Source of the DNA: Mucilaginibacter flavidus | GTDB taxonomy: Bacteria > Bacteroidota > Bacteroidia > Sphingobacteriales > Sphingobacteriaceae | Assembly: GCF_024055575.1 (NCBI RefSeq) | Contig: NZ_JAMXOE010000004.1 | Location: 62,001 to 126,000, forward strand | Reading direction: 5' to 3' | DNA length: 64,000 nt | Shown: positions 27,271-36,245 of the stretch, in pieces | Layout of the letters: every line of letters begins with the position of its first letter | Numbering within the stretch: the stretch's first letter is position 1 | Position numbers and translations under genes: made by a program | Notes under the pieces: model-generated | Told to the model about the DNA's origin: nothing | The model's input: the letters and a program-made list of their open reading frames with translations, nothing else | Databases searched by the model: none

Positions 27271-27945
27271 ATGAACAGCAACATAGGCACATTTCCGGGT
27301 TCGCCCAACATTTTGAAGGGCGGCATAGCGCTGATTGACCCTGGTACTTCGAGTATCATCAGGATAATCACGCTGCAATATAACCCCGATAGCATCTCTC
27401 GTACTTTGCAGGTGCAGGGTGTTGGCGGCGGCAACAGTCACCGTTCGGAAGCTTTGCGCCTGATGGGGCCACCGGTAGAGACGATAAAGATCGATGCAGA
27501 GATTGATGCAACCGACCAGCTCGAAATGGTAAAAAATGCCAGTGATACGGTGATAAAATCGGGCATCTTATCGCAACTTGCCGCTTTAGAAACCATGATT
27601 TACCCGTCCAGTTCACAAATTATAAGTAACAATACGCTTAGCAACATTGGCACGCTCGAAATAGCGCCGATGGAAACAGCGCTTACACTGTTTATCTGGA
27701 ACAAAAACAGGATTCTGCCTGTACGTATTACCGATTTCAGCGTTACCGAAGAAGCCTTCGATGTAAATCTTAATCCCATTCGCGCCAAGGTTAGCCTGGG
27801 CATGCGGGTGTTGAATATTGATGACCTTGACTACAATCATAAAGGCAGCAGCCTTTATATGAGTTATCAGCAAAACAAGGAAGCGCTGGCCGGTATGTTT
27901 GCAGGTGGCAGTCTTAGCCAGCTCGGTATAAAATCAATACCGTAG
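27271..27945 (+). CDS. CIS tube-initiator/adaptor protein (Afp7 N-domain-like)
   Basis: The 224-residue protein shows the contractile injection tube-protein domain: KGGIALIDPGTSSIIRIITLQYNPDSISRTLQV, then GPPVETIKIDAEIDATDQLE, and later TLFIWNKNRILPVRITDFSVTEEAFD followed by the strand VSLGMRVLN. The domain normally joins tube and baseplate hub. In Afp7 it is often fused to a C-terminal LysM domain; here the LysM-like part is made by the next gene, so the two are split. No signal peptide is seen. The neighbours on both sides are baseplate genes. Confidence 0.87.
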   Translation: MNSNIGTFPGSPNILKGGIALIDPGTSSIIRIITLQYNPDSISRTLQVQGVGGGNSHRSEALRLMGPPVETIKIDAEIDATDQLEMVKNASDTVIKSGILSQLAALETMIYPSSSQIISNNTLSNIGTLEIAPMETALTLFIWNKNRILPVRITDFSVTEEAFDVNLNPIRAKVSLGMRVLNIDDLDYNHKGSSLYMSYQQNKEALAGMFAGGSLSQLGIKSIP

Positions 27946-27948
27946 TTA

Positions 27949-27976
27949 GAATCAAGAGTCAAGAACCAAGAGTCAA
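27949..27976. repeat. AATCAAGAGTCAAGAACCAAGAGTC dispersed repeat (copy C)
   Basis: AATCAAGAGTCAAGAACCAA followed by GAGTC is the clearest form of the repeat. It starts immediately after the tube-initiator stop codon. Confidence 0.7.
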
Positions 27977-28031
27977 CTAAACCAGTTCAAACTAACTCCC
28001 GGCTTTTTAAATAATTACTAATCATCAACCC

Positions 28032-28394
28032 ATGGTAAACCAAAACCCACTACAGGCAATTTTACAGCAAACCGGGCAAAAAATAAGCTATTTTACCCCA
28101 GGCAGCCGTTACTATCCGATTGATACCGCAACGATAGAAACCGCCGACGGGAGAACGGTTAACTACCTGCGCCGGCGCTTTATCCCGCCCGCATCAAGTT
28201 TTTATTTGCTGCAATATCATACCGTAGTTAAAGACGAACGGCTGGACAATATCACTAGTCAATACATTAACGACCCAACCTTATTCTGGCAGCTTTGCGA
28301 CGCCAACATCGCGATGGATCCTGATGATTTAACCAATACACCAGGACAGCAAATACGCATAACCTTACCACAGGGCATACAAGGTAACAGGTAA
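28032..28394 (+). CDS. LysM/gp53-like baseplate protein
   Basis: The protein of 120 residues has an N-terminal beta segment (YFTPGSRYYPIDTATIET, then TVNYLRRRFIPP). Residues about 55-115 have the LysM-like pattern YHTVVKDERLDNITSQYIND, LFWQLCDANIAMDP and GQQIRITLPQG. In T4 gp53 and Afp7 such a domain helps connect the hub to the baseplate; it need not bind peptidoglycan. It ends 5 bases before the hub gene. Confidence 0.85.
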   Translation: MVNQNPLQAILQQTGQKISYFTPGSRYYPIDTATIETADGRTVNYLRRRFIPPASSFYLLQYHTVVKDERLDNITSQYINDPTLFWQLCDANIAMDPDDLTNTPGQQIRITLPQGIQGNR

Positions 28395-28399
28395 AACGG

Positions 28400-29524
28400 A
28401 TGCTTAAAGGAATATACTTATCGTTAATGATTGGGCCGGGGGTGCCCGTACCGGCGCCCAAAGAACTGGTCGATTCGTTAAGCAGTTTGCAGGTAACAAG
28501 CAGTAAAGACAGGAGCGGTTTTCAGATGTCGTTTACGGTTGCAAAGAACTCATTATTGTTGACCACCTTGTTGCCTGCCGGCTATTTTGATCCGATTATT
28601 ACCAGGGTAATGATAATTGTCACTTTGAATGGTATCCCCAATGTTATTATGGATGGTTTGATAACTCACCAGGAATATGCCCCCTCAAACGACCCGGGGC
28701 AATCAAAAATAACTATTACCGGCGAGGACCTTAGCCTTGCGATGGATATTGTGGACCTTGTAATTCCATATCCGGTTTTACCAGAAGTAGCTATATTGAA
28801 CCTGATACTGGCAAAATATGCGTTCCTGGGTATTATACCGCTGGTTATACCGCCAATTATCCCTATTGTTGACTCTCCTACCAACAAGTGGCGCACACAG
28901 CGGGGGACAGACAGGGCATATATAAAGCAACTTGCCCAGCAAAACGGTTACATATTTTTTGTAGAACCGGGGCCCTTGCCGGGGCAAAGCATCGCATACT
29001 TTGGGCCCGACGTTAATGCGCCGATACCTCAGCCTGCTTTAACCATCAACATGGATTCTGCAACTAATGTCGAATCGATGAGCTTCTCGCTGGACGGGCA
29101 GGCGAAAAAAATACGCATCTTCACCATACTCGACCCGGTTACCGGGGCAATCCCGATACCTATCCCGGTGCCAAATGTAAATGCATTTAAACCTCCATTG
29201 GGTTTACGGCCTACGCCGCCAGCAAAAATTGAGATATCGAAAGAAGGCTCAAAAGTAAGCCCTGCAAAGGCTGCCCAAACCATACTTGGTTTTATGATGA
29301 ACAACTCGACAGCCATAAACGCCACCGGCTCGTTGGATGTTTTGCGGTACGAGCACATGCTGCGGTCGCGCCTGATGGTTGGGGTAAGGGGGGCCGGGCT
29401 GGCGTACGACGGGATGTATTATGTTGACAGCGTAACCCACAATATTAAACCAGGCGAATACAAACAAAACTTTACCCTATCGCGCGATGGGTTGATTTCA
29501 AATACACCATTAGTACTACCATGA
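28400..29524 (+). CDS. baseplate hub protein (gp27/late control D-like)
   Basis: The 374-residue protein has the gp27-type start (VDSLSSLQVTSSKDRSGFQMSFTV), then a first barrel with VIMDGLITHQEYAPS and SKITITGEDLSLAMD, a middle part with RGTDRAYIKQLAQQNGYIFFVEPGPLPGQS, and a late segment with YDGMYYVDSVTHNIKPGEYKQNF. These are landmarks of phage late control D and of the N-terminal half of VgrG. In Afp8 and T6SS VgrG the gp27 and gp5 parts are one polypeptide; here the gp5 part is a separate, 4-base-overlapping gene. As the trimeric hub it should sit beneath the tube. Confidence 0.9.
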   Translation: MLKGIYLSLMIGPGVPVPAPKELVDSLSSLQVTSSKDRSGFQMSFTVAKNSLLLTTLLPAGYFDPIITRVMIIVTLNGIPNVIMDGLITHQEYAPSNDPGQSKITITGEDLSLAMDIVDLVIPYPVLPEVAILNLILAKYAFLGIIPLVIPPIIPIVDSPTNKWRTQRGTDRAYIKQLAQQNGYIFFVEPGPLPGQSIAYFGPDVNAPIPQPALTINMDSATNVESMSFSLDGQAKKIRIFTILDPVTGAIPIPIPVPNVNAFKPPLGLRPTPPAKIEISKEGSKVSPAKAAQTILGFMMNNSTAINATGSLDVLRYEHMLRSRLMVGVRGAGLAYDGMYYVDSVTHNIKPGEYKQNFTLSRDGLISNTPLVLP

Positions 29525-30042
29525 GCGACCAAAAATATTATGGCAAATACAGGGGCACAATATTGGTAAACGTGGATCCCGAGTTTAGGGGACGTGTTAC
29601 CCTGGAAGTGCCCGACGTGCTAAGCCTTATACCCTCGACCTGGGCCGAGCCCTGTGTGCCCCTTGCCGGGCCAACCGGGCCGCCAATGGGTGCATACATG
29701 GTGCCGCCACCTGGCACACCCGTATGGGTTGAATTTGAACAGGGTGACCCCGATTACCCGATATGGTCGGGCTGCCGGTGGGGGAGCTCGGGAAGTATAC
29801 CGCCGCTGGCGTATGCCGGGCTGCCAATATCGCCAAACATTGTGTTTCAAACGGCCGGGCAAAATTCATTGATAATTAGTGACCTGCCGGGGCCTACGGG
29901 TGGCATTATGCTCAAGAGCACAACAGGGGCGTCTATAATAGTAAATGATACAGGAATTTATATCCAAAACGGAAAAGGCGCCAGCATAATTATGACGGGG
30001 CCAACCATAACTGTTAACCAGGGAGCACTGACCATCACTTAA
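29521..30042 (+). CDS. spike protein (gp5/baseplate assembly protein V-like)
   Basis: The 173-residue product shows the gp5 OB-fold: MSDQKYYGKYRGTILVNVDP, EFRGRVTLEVPDVLS, then GAYMVPPPGTPVWVEFEQGDPDYPIWSG. The end is a short beta-helix-like needle (GGIMLKSTTGASIIVNDTGI, then IQNGKGASIIMTGPTITV). No lysozyme domain is present, unlike T4 gp5. It overlaps the hub gene by 4 bases, so hub and spike are translated together although unfused. A PAAR-like tip gene follows after a repeat-bearing gap. Confidence 0.92.
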   Translation: MSDQKYYGKYRGTILVNVDPEFRGRVTLEVPDVLSLIPSTWAEPCVPLAGPTGPPMGAYMVPPPGTPVWVEFEQGDPDYPIWSGCRWGSSGSIPPLAYAGLPISPNIVFQTAGQNSLIISDLPGPTGGIMLKSTTGASIIVNDTGIYIQNGKGASIIMTGPTITVNQGALTIT

Positions 30043-30082
30043 AATGCTGATTTTATATCATTTACATATAGGCTTGCGTTTT

Positions 30083-30167
30083 ACCCCACCAAAATTCTCT
30101 CCAACCGAGAGGACTTCTGCTTCGCCTTCCATTGGACCCTCTCCTTTGGAGATGGCGGGGCGAGGTG
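30083..30167. repeat. CTCTCC...GGAGAG-type small dispersed element (copy 1)
   Basis: ACCCCACCAAAATTCTCTCC, AACCGAGAGGACTTCTGCTTCGCC and CCCTCTCCTTTGGAGATGGCGGGGCGAGG make a small hairpin-rich element of about 85 bases. Related sequence, often with CACCTAAATCCTCTCC and GAAGCTAAAG, appears at 38434-38486 and 63690-63780. It lies between the spike and PAAR-like genes inside the operon. Confidence 0.65.
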
Positions 30168-30204
30168 CAAAACATTAAATTATGACTAATACAAATAACT
30201 GCTG

Positions 30205-30525
30205 ATGCCGGGACCAATTTTACACCAGGGAGCTACAGTACTCTGCGCGCACGGCGGACAGGCACAACCAACCACGCCGGCCCCAAGGGTAATGGTGACC
30301 GGGATGCCGGTGACTACACAGCCGGCGCCATATGTTGTAGCAGGTTGCCCCTTTGTAGTGGCCGGCGCCCCGGTGCCCTGTGTTACCGCCCAATGGGTAA
30401 CCGCATCGGTAAGGGTGCTGGTTATGGGGATGCCGGTATTATTGCTGGATAGCCAGGCCATATGTGTTCCAAACGGAACACCGTTGATGATAGTGCAAAC
30501 GCAGGTGAGGGTGATAGCCACATAA
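30205..30525 (+). CDS. PAAR-like spike tip protein
   Basis: The 106-residue product begins MPGPILHQGATVLCAHGG and continues with repeated short strands (VMVTGMPVTTQ, PYVVAGCPFVVAGAPVPCVTAQW, VLVMGMPVLLLDSQAIC). This is the layout of PAAR-like/DUF4280-type tip proteins, in which His and Cys can bind a metal ion at the apex. Candidate ligands are His7, Cys14, His16 and later cysteines. Its place right after the spike gene supports a role as the sharpened tip. It is separated by 162 bases from the spike gene, a gap caused by a dispersed element. Confidence 0.83.
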   Translation: MPGPILHQGATVLCAHGGQAQPTTPAPRVMVTGMPVTTQPAPYVVAGCPFVVAGAPVPCVTAQWVTASVRVLVMGMPVLLLDSQAICVPNGTPLMIVQTQVRVIAT

Positions 30526-30567
30526 TGGGTGTGAGTAGGTAGAGGTGAGTAGCAGTCGAACTGTCCA

Positions 30568-30614
30568 CCTTGATTTCTTGGCTCTTGACTCTTGGTTCTA
30601 AAATCTTGATTCTA
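30568..30614. repeat. AATCAAGAGTC-type dispersed repeat (copy D, inverted)
   Basis: CCTTGATTTCTTGGCTCTTG, ACTCTTGGTTCTAAAATC and TTGATTCT form the reverse complement of the repeat seen at 27949. It occupies the 100-base gap between the PAAR-like and gp25 genes. Confidence 0.65.
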
Positions 30615-30625
30615 ACTCGAAAAAT

Positions 30626-30976
30626 ATGAACATAAAATATCCTTTCCAGTTCGATAACAGCGGCCACACAGCCGTAACCGATGATAACAGCCATATCCGC
30701 GAGTTAATTGAGGAGGTATTGTTTACCATACCCGGCGAAAGGGTTAACCGGCCAACGTTTGGAACTAATTTAATGCAGCTTGTTTTTCAGCCTAATAGCA
30801 GCGAATTGGCTGCAACCACGCAATTTATGGTGCAGGGCGCATTGCAGCAATGGCTGGGCGACCTGATAGCCGTGAGTGATGTAAGTGTTGAAAACCAGGA
30901 TTCGACCATATTGGTAACTGTGGCATATACCGTGCGCAGTACCCAACAGAGTTTTATCACACAATTCTCAAGTTAA
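30626..30976 (+). CDS. gp25-like baseplate wedge protein (Afp9/GPW family)
   Basis: The 116-residue protein has the gp25 landmarks: YPFQFDNSGHTAVTDDNSHIRELIEEVLFT, then PGERVNRPTFGTNLMQLVFQPN, and a strand DVSVENQDSTILVTVAYTV. The RxxRPxFG-type motif appears as RVNRPTFG. gp25 starts sheath polymerisation on the baseplate in phages, eCIS and T6SS (TssE). The next gene begins 11 bases after its stop. Confidence 0.95.
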   Translation: MNIKYPFQFDNSGHTAVTDDNSHIRELIEEVLFTIPGERVNRPTFGTNLMQLVFQPNSSELAATTQFMVQGALQQWLGDLIAVSDVSVENQDSTILVTVAYTVRSTQQSFITQFSS

Positions 30977-30987
30977 CAAATAAAATT

Positions 30988-33573
30988 GTGAATTATTCAT
31001 GCTGTAACAATTCCCGCCGCGACGCTGTAAAGGCACATCCTTACCTAAACGGTATCGATTTCCTGGAAGTGCTGGATAACCCTGCCGACCCGTTTGACAA
31101 GCGGCAGACTACGTTATTTGTTCATTTCCTGAAACCTGTTGCTGCCGGAAGCCTTGAGGTTAAAAACATAATAATTACCGGCGGCGACCGCGTGCAACAC
31201 GTTAAAGTTACCGAAGTCACTTTTGTATCGCCTGCCGATACGCCGTTCTCGCCACCGGGCGACTACAGCAAAAATATTATTGCCGTAAAAGTTAACGCAG
31301 CCGGGGACTTTTCAACCTATACTTTAAAACTTGTGCAGGATGCGGAACATTTGTTGCCGCCAGCAGGTTTCGATCCGGTGTTGTCTGCTGTCGATTTCTC
31401 GTTCAAGGTGTTATGCACCAGTGATTTTGACTGCAAACCCGGTTGCGATTGCGAAGAAGAGCAGCCGCCCGTACCGTCCATTAATTACCTGGCTAAAGAC
31501 TATGCCAGTTTCAGGCAACTGATGCTCGACAGGATGGCCCTGCTGCTGCCCAGTTGGACCGAAAGGCACCCTGCCGATCTGGGCGTTGCGCTGGTTGAAT
31601 TGTTAGCATATACCGGCGATTACTTGAGCTACAAACAGGATGCAATAGCTACCGAAGCGTACCTTGGCACTGCCCGCCGGCGTGTATCGGTAAGGCGGCA
31701 TGTGCGCCTCGTTGATTACTTTATGAGCGACGGCTGCAATGCGCGTACCTGGGTACAGGTAAAGGTTGGTGATGGGGTTTTTGGGTTGCAGCTAAACAGA
31801 CAGAACAACGGCTTTGCTACCAGTATTCTTTCGCGCGTTAAAACTTTGCCTAATGATACCTCGGTGTTCAATCCTGATTCACAGGAATATCAATCTGCAA
31901 TAAATGCGGGCGCACAGGTTTTTGAGCTGATGCAGGATGTTACCCTGTACACTGATCACAATCAAATTGAGTTTTACACCTGGGGCGATTCGGAATGCTG
32001 CCTTCCAAAAGGAGCCACAAGTGCAACGCTTAACGGGAGCTTCCCGAACCTTAAACCCGGCCAGGTTGTTATTTTGAAAGAGATAGCCGGGCCACAAACC
32101 GGCGCCGCGGAGGATGCAGACCCATCGCATTGCTACGCAGTTTGTTTAACATCGGTAACCCTGTCGCACGACCCGCTTTACGGCAATATTGCTTCACCGG
32201 CTGACCCCGGACTGGACGTTACCGAAATAACCTGGAGCAATGCTGATGCATTGCCTGCGCCTTTATGCATATCATCGCGCAATGGCACCAATTCATATAA
32301 CAACACCAGCGTAGTGCTTGGTAACATTGTGCTTACCGATTATGGCCTAACCATAACCGACACAAATACGAGTTCACTGATACCATCGATGGTGCCCGAA
32401 GCAAACCCGGCGCTCGATTCGCTTGCCGGTTCATGCGGCAGCCATTGCGAGCAGCCGGTAGTGGTGCATACCCCGCCGCGTTTTCGCCCGCAATTGGCAA
32501 GGGGGCCTTTAACCCAGGCTGCACCATTCGATGTGAAGGCTGCTGTTACATCGGCTACGGCTTGTATGCAATGGGCTCTCAAGGATGTTATCCCTGCTAT
32601 CACCCTTACCCAATATGATCCGGCTGTACACGGTGGTGTTACCTGGCACCCATTACGCGATCTTTTATACATCAATGGCGATACACCTGGTTTTGTGGCC
32701 GAAGTGGAATCAGACGGTTCAACCTTCCTGCGTTTTGGTAACGATTTGCAGGGGATGCGGCCAATAACTGGCAGCGAGTTTGTAGCTAATTATCGCATAG
32801 GCAATGGCGCTATGGGTAATGTTGGGGCAAACTCGTTGGCTTACTTAGTCACCCGTGATACGGCTGTTTTAACCCACGTACATGCTGTAGCGAATCCAAT
32901 GCCCGCACATGGCGGCGTTGAGCCCGAGAGCATAGAGCAGGCCAGGCAAAATGCACCGCAAGCTTTCCGCACGCAGGAGCGGGCGGTTACGGCCGACGAC
33001 TATGCCAGTTTTGCAGAAAAATCTAACCCGAACATACAGGAAGCTGTTTGCACCTTCAGGTGGACCGGAAGCTGGCGGACGGCCTTTGTAAGCGTTGACC
33101 CAACGCCAGTATTAAAAGTGGACGACGAATTTAAAACCGGTTTACTGAGCAGCCTGGAGCCTTACCGCATGGCGGGGATGGATTTGGATGTTGATGGGCC
33201 GGTATATGTATCGCTCGAAATAAATATGACGGTTTGTGTTACCGCCGGCTATTTTGCCAACGATGTTAAAGCCGCCTTGCTGAACTTGTTCAGTAACCGC
33301 AAGCTGTCGAACGGAAAAACCGGCGTGTTTTTTCCTGATAATTTTTCATTCGGGCAAACGGTATACCTGAGCCCGCTATACGCTGCCGCGCAGGATGTAC
33401 CGGGCGTCGACTTTGTACAGATCACGACCTTCAGGCGGCAGGATGATGTTACCAGCAACGGTATACCCGATGGCAAGCTGGAGCTCAACAGGCTTGAAAT
33501 TGCACGCCTGGATAATGACCCTAACTTCCCCGACCGGGGTATTTTTAAACTGACTATGAACGGTGGAAAATGA
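30988..33573 (+). CDS. baseplate J-family wedge protein, first paralogue
   Basis: The start is a GTG at 30988, giving a Cys-containing N-terminus (MNYSCCNNSRRD). The 861-residue product has an N-terminal beta-rich domain (about 1-150) ending in a Cys cluster (DFDCKPGCDCEEEQP). The putative baseplate-assembly core then starts SINYLAKDYASFRQLMLDRM, with SWTERHPADLGVALVELLAYTGDYLSYKQD. Late blocks FRTQERAVTADDYASFAEK and VDGPVYVSLEINMTV are gp6/gp47-like. With its paralogue it should form the baseplate wedges that clamp the hub. The cysteine cluster might bind metal. It overlaps the second paralogue by 4 bases. Confidence 0.92.
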   Translation: MNYSCCNNSRRDAVKAHPYLNGIDFLEVLDNPADPFDKRQTTLFVHFLKPVAAGSLEVKNIIITGGDRVQHVKVTEVTFVSPADTPFSPPGDYSKNIIAVKVNAAGDFSTYTLKLVQDAEHLLPPAGFDPVLSAVDFSFKVLCTSDFDCKPGCDCEEEQPPVPSINYLAKDYASFRQLMLDRMALLLPSWTERHPADLGVALVELLAYTGDYLSYKQDAIATEAYLGTARRRVSVRRHVRLVDYFMSDGCNARTWVQVKVGDGVFGLQLNRQNNGFATSILSRVKTLPNDTSVFNPDSQEYQSAINAGAQVFELMQDVTLYTDHNQIEFYTWGDSECCLPKGATSATLNGSFPNLKPGQVVILKEIAGPQTGAAEDADPSHCYAVCLTSVTLSHDPLYGNIASPADPGLDVTEITWSNADALPAPLCISSRNGTNSYNNTSVVLGNIVLTDYGLTITDTNTSSLIPSMVPEANPALDSLAGSCGSHCEQPVVVHTPPRFRPQLARGPLTQAAPFDVKAAVTSATACMQWALKDVIPAITLTQYDPAVHGGVTWHPLRDLLYINGDTPGFVAEVESDGSTFLRFGNDLQGMRPITGSEFVANYRIGNGAMGNVGANSLAYLVTRDTAVLTHVHAVANPMPAHGGVEPESIEQARQNAPQAFRTQERAVTADDYASFAEKSNPNIQEAVCTFRWTGSWRTAFVSVDPTPVLKVDDEFKTGLLSSLEPYRMAGMDLDVDGPVYVSLEINMTVCVTAGYFANDVKAALLNLFSNRKLSNGKTGVFFPDNFSFGQTVYLSPLYAAAQDVPGVDFVQITTFRRQDDVTSNGIPDGKLELNRLEIARLDNDPNFPDRGIFKLTMNGGK

Positions 33574-36245
33574 GTAATTCAAATACCTGCAATTGTTGTG
33601 AAGGGCTAACAACCGAAACACCGGGAGTGGTAACTAACCGCCCCGGCCTGAACGCAGTAGCTTACCGCGTGGGCACCCAGCCTTTGTTTAAAGAAAGCAT
33701 GCTGGCCCAATTGTCTACCTCCAAACAGCCGGCGCTTTATCCTTTAACAACCCGCAACAACGACGATTTTGGTATTGCGCTGCTGGATGCATGGGCAATG
33801 GTGGCCGATATACTTACCTTTTACCAGGAAAGAATCGCCAATGAATCGTACCTGAGAACTGCTACTGAAAGGATGTCGGTACTGGAACTGGCAAGGCTGA
33901 TTGGCTACGAATTTCAACCAGGGCTGGCGGCGGGAACTTACTTAAGTTTCATCATCAATTCATCGTTACCGGTACCAGGTCAGGCAGCTATCGCCCGGAT
34001 GCCGGTTGTGCAGGTTAACACAGGCACAAAAGTACAAAGCGTACCCTCCCCAGGCGAGCAGGCGCAAACCTTTGAAACAGTTGAAGATGTTGAGGCCCGC
34101 GTGGAATGGAACGCCATAATGCCGCAGCTCACCAGGAAACAAGTCCTCGGCACCGACAGTAATACCATACTTTTAAGCGGCATAGCAACCGTGCTAAACC
34201 CTGGCGACACCCTGTTAATAAAAAGCAGCGCGGCAAGTAAAATAAGAAAAGTACTATCAGCAATAGCCGACCCCAAGGCAAATACCACGCTGGTTACCCT
34301 GGCGGCACAATCGCCTGCGGGCAGCGATGTAGGAACTATTGCAGCAACCAGCGTCGGGATTGGCAAGATAAACACCTTTCCGGCAAATACTGCCCTTACC
34401 GAAGCGGTTATAAAACAAATTATAGCGTCAATCTGGACAGCCGAAGACCTGCTCACCGTGGTGGGTATGCAAAAATGGTCGATGAATGATTTGGCACTGG
34501 GAATAGCGAATGTTTTATCACAACCATCGGCTAACGATACACAGGTTTTTGTAATGCGCCAGCGGGCTTTCATATTTGGCTACAACGCGCCGTTACAGGT
34601 TACGTATGATGGAAATCACCCGAAGGTGCCAAGCCTGTGGCAGGAGTGGGAACTTAAAGAAACGACAAGCACCATCTATTTAGATACCGCTTACGACAAA
34701 ATATTGCCCGGAAGCTTCATCGCTGTACAACAACCTGGCAATGCAATTGAATCGGCTGCTTTGGCCCAGGTTAAGCAAGCAAATGTTGCCTCGCGAAGTG
34801 ATTATGGTTTAAGTGCCAAGACTACAGCCTTAACACTTGCCAGCGCCCTTCAGTGGTGGACGCCGGACTCAAACAGCCCGGTCCTTATCAATGTTATCCG
34901 CCAGATTACAGTTTATGCCCAAAGCGAACAGCTTACTTTGGCCGATGTGCCAATAACGGATGCCATTGCAGGCAACCATGTTACCCTCGGTAGCTTCCTG
35001 CCCGAATTAAGCATCGGTCAAAACGCAATATTGGCGGGTAACAGGGACGACCTACCCGGCACTGTTGCCAGCGAACTGATCACCCTAAAAAAAGTAACCA
35101 TTGAGCAGGGCTTGACCAAACTGGTTTTTGTTAATTCATTAGCGTATTCATATACCATTAACTCGGTAACCATAAACGCAAACGTGGCTGCCGCAACGCA
35201 CGGCGAATCGGTTTTGGAAACGCTGGGCAGCGGCGATGCTACCCAGGTGTTCCAGCAATTCACTTTAAAACAGCCACCGTTAACCTATACCAGTTCGGAA
35301 AGTGCAAACGGCATAGCCACTACGCTCGAAATAAGAGTTAATGATTTATTGTGGAAAGAGGCGCCTTATTTTTACTTGCACGGCCCCGACGAAAAAATTT
35401 ATATAACCCGCATGGACGATGCCGGCAATACCACCGTAATTTTTGGCGATGGCATTACCGGATCGCGCCTGCCATCGGGCATAAGTAATATAAAGGCGAC
35501 ATACCGCAAAGGGATAGGGCTTGACGGCCTGGTTAACGCAAACCAGCTAACTCAAATGCTAAACGCGCCGGCCGGGGTTAAATCGGTAAACAACCCGATT
35601 GCAGCCAATGGCGCCGCCGACCCCGAAACCATTAAGGACGCCCGTGGAAATGCCACGCTACCGATAATGACGCTGGACAGGGTAGTGTCGCTTAAAGACT
35701 ATGAAGATTTTTCCCGCGCCTTTGCAGGGATCGGCAAGGCGCTGGCTACCTGGACCTGGAGCGCGCAAAAACGCTGCGTTTTTTTAACCGTGGCAGGTGT
35801 AAATGGCGCATTGATTGATGCCAACGGCACTAAAAATCTAAAATCTGCTATATGGAACGTCGGCGATCCGGATGTTCCTTTGACCGTCGTTTCGTTTCAA
35901 CCTAAGTTTTTTGTGATTGAAGGAAATTTGATATTAGACCCAATATATCTGCCAGCTGATGTAATAGCTGATGTGGAAGCGGCCCTGCTGGATAATTTCT
36001 CGTTCAGCAAACGCAGTTTCGGGCAGTCGGTGGCATATAGCGAGGTAGTTGCAGTGATACAGGATATAAAAGGCGTTGTGGCTGCTGATTTGACTGCATT
36101 CAGGCTTTCTTCCGACCCAGTGGCCACACCGGTACAGCAGCGGCTTGATGCCAATGTGCCCATACCGGGTGCAAACTCGGCATCGCCTGCTGAATTATTA
36201 ACTATCGATGCCGGCTCTTTAAAATTTAATGTAATCCCGTCATGA
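33570..36245 (+). CDS. baseplate J-family wedge protein, second paralogue
   Basis: The 891-residue protein opens with a Cys-rich segment (MSNSNTCNCCEGLTTETP) and then NRPGLNAVAYRVGTQP. A core like that of its neighbour follows: NNDDFGIALLDAWAMVADILTFYQER with NESYLRTATERMSVLELARLIGYEFQPGLA. It has a large middle insertion of beta repeats (about 150-560), the block EKIYITRMDDAGNTTVIFGDG, and a J-type C-terminus (TLDRVVSLKDYEDFSRAFAG, then FSFSKRSFGQSVAYSEVVAV). It corresponds to the Afp11/gp6-like wedge proteins. It overlaps both neighbours by 4 bases, so the wedge proteins are made as a coupled set. Confidence 0.92.
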   Translation: MSNSNTCNCCEGLTTETPGVVTNRPGLNAVAYRVGTQPLFKESMLAQLSTSKQPALYPLTTRNNDDFGIALLDAWAMVADILTFYQERIANESYLRTATERMSVLELARLIGYEFQPGLAAGTYLSFIINSSLPVPGQAAIARMPVVQVNTGTKVQSVPSPGEQAQTFETVEDVEARVEWNAIMPQLTRKQVLGTDSNTILLSGIATVLNPGDTLLIKSSAASKIRKVLSAIADPKANTTLVTLAAQSPAGSDVGTIAATSVGIGKINTFPANTALTEAVIKQIIASIWTAEDLLTVVGMQKWSMNDLALGIANVLSQPSANDTQVFVMRQRAFIFGYNAPLQVTYDGNHPKVPSLWQEWELKETTSTIYLDTAYDKILPGSFIAVQQPGNAIESAALAQVKQANVASRSDYGLSAKTTALTLASALQWWTPDSNSPVLINVIRQITVYAQSEQLTLADVPITDAIAGNHVTLGSFLPELSIGQNAILAGNRDDLPGTVASELITLKKVTIEQGLTKLVFVNSLAYSYTINSVTINANVAAATHGESVLETLGSGDATQVFQQFTLKQPPLTYTSSESANGIATTLEIRVNDLLWKEAPYFYLHGPDEKIYITRMDDAGNTTVIFGDGITGSRLPSGISNIKATYRKGIGLDGLVNANQLTQMLNAPAGVKSVNNPIAANGAADPETIKDARGNATLPIMTLDRVVSLKDYEDFSRAFAGIGKALATWTWSAQKRCVFLTVAGVNGALIDANGTKNLKSAIWNVGDPDVPLTVVSFQPKFFVIEGNLILDPIYLPADVIADVEAALLDNFSFSKRSFGQSVAYSEVVAVIQDIKGVVAADLTAFRLSSDPVATPVQQRLDANVPIPGANSASPAELLTIDAGSLKFNVIPS

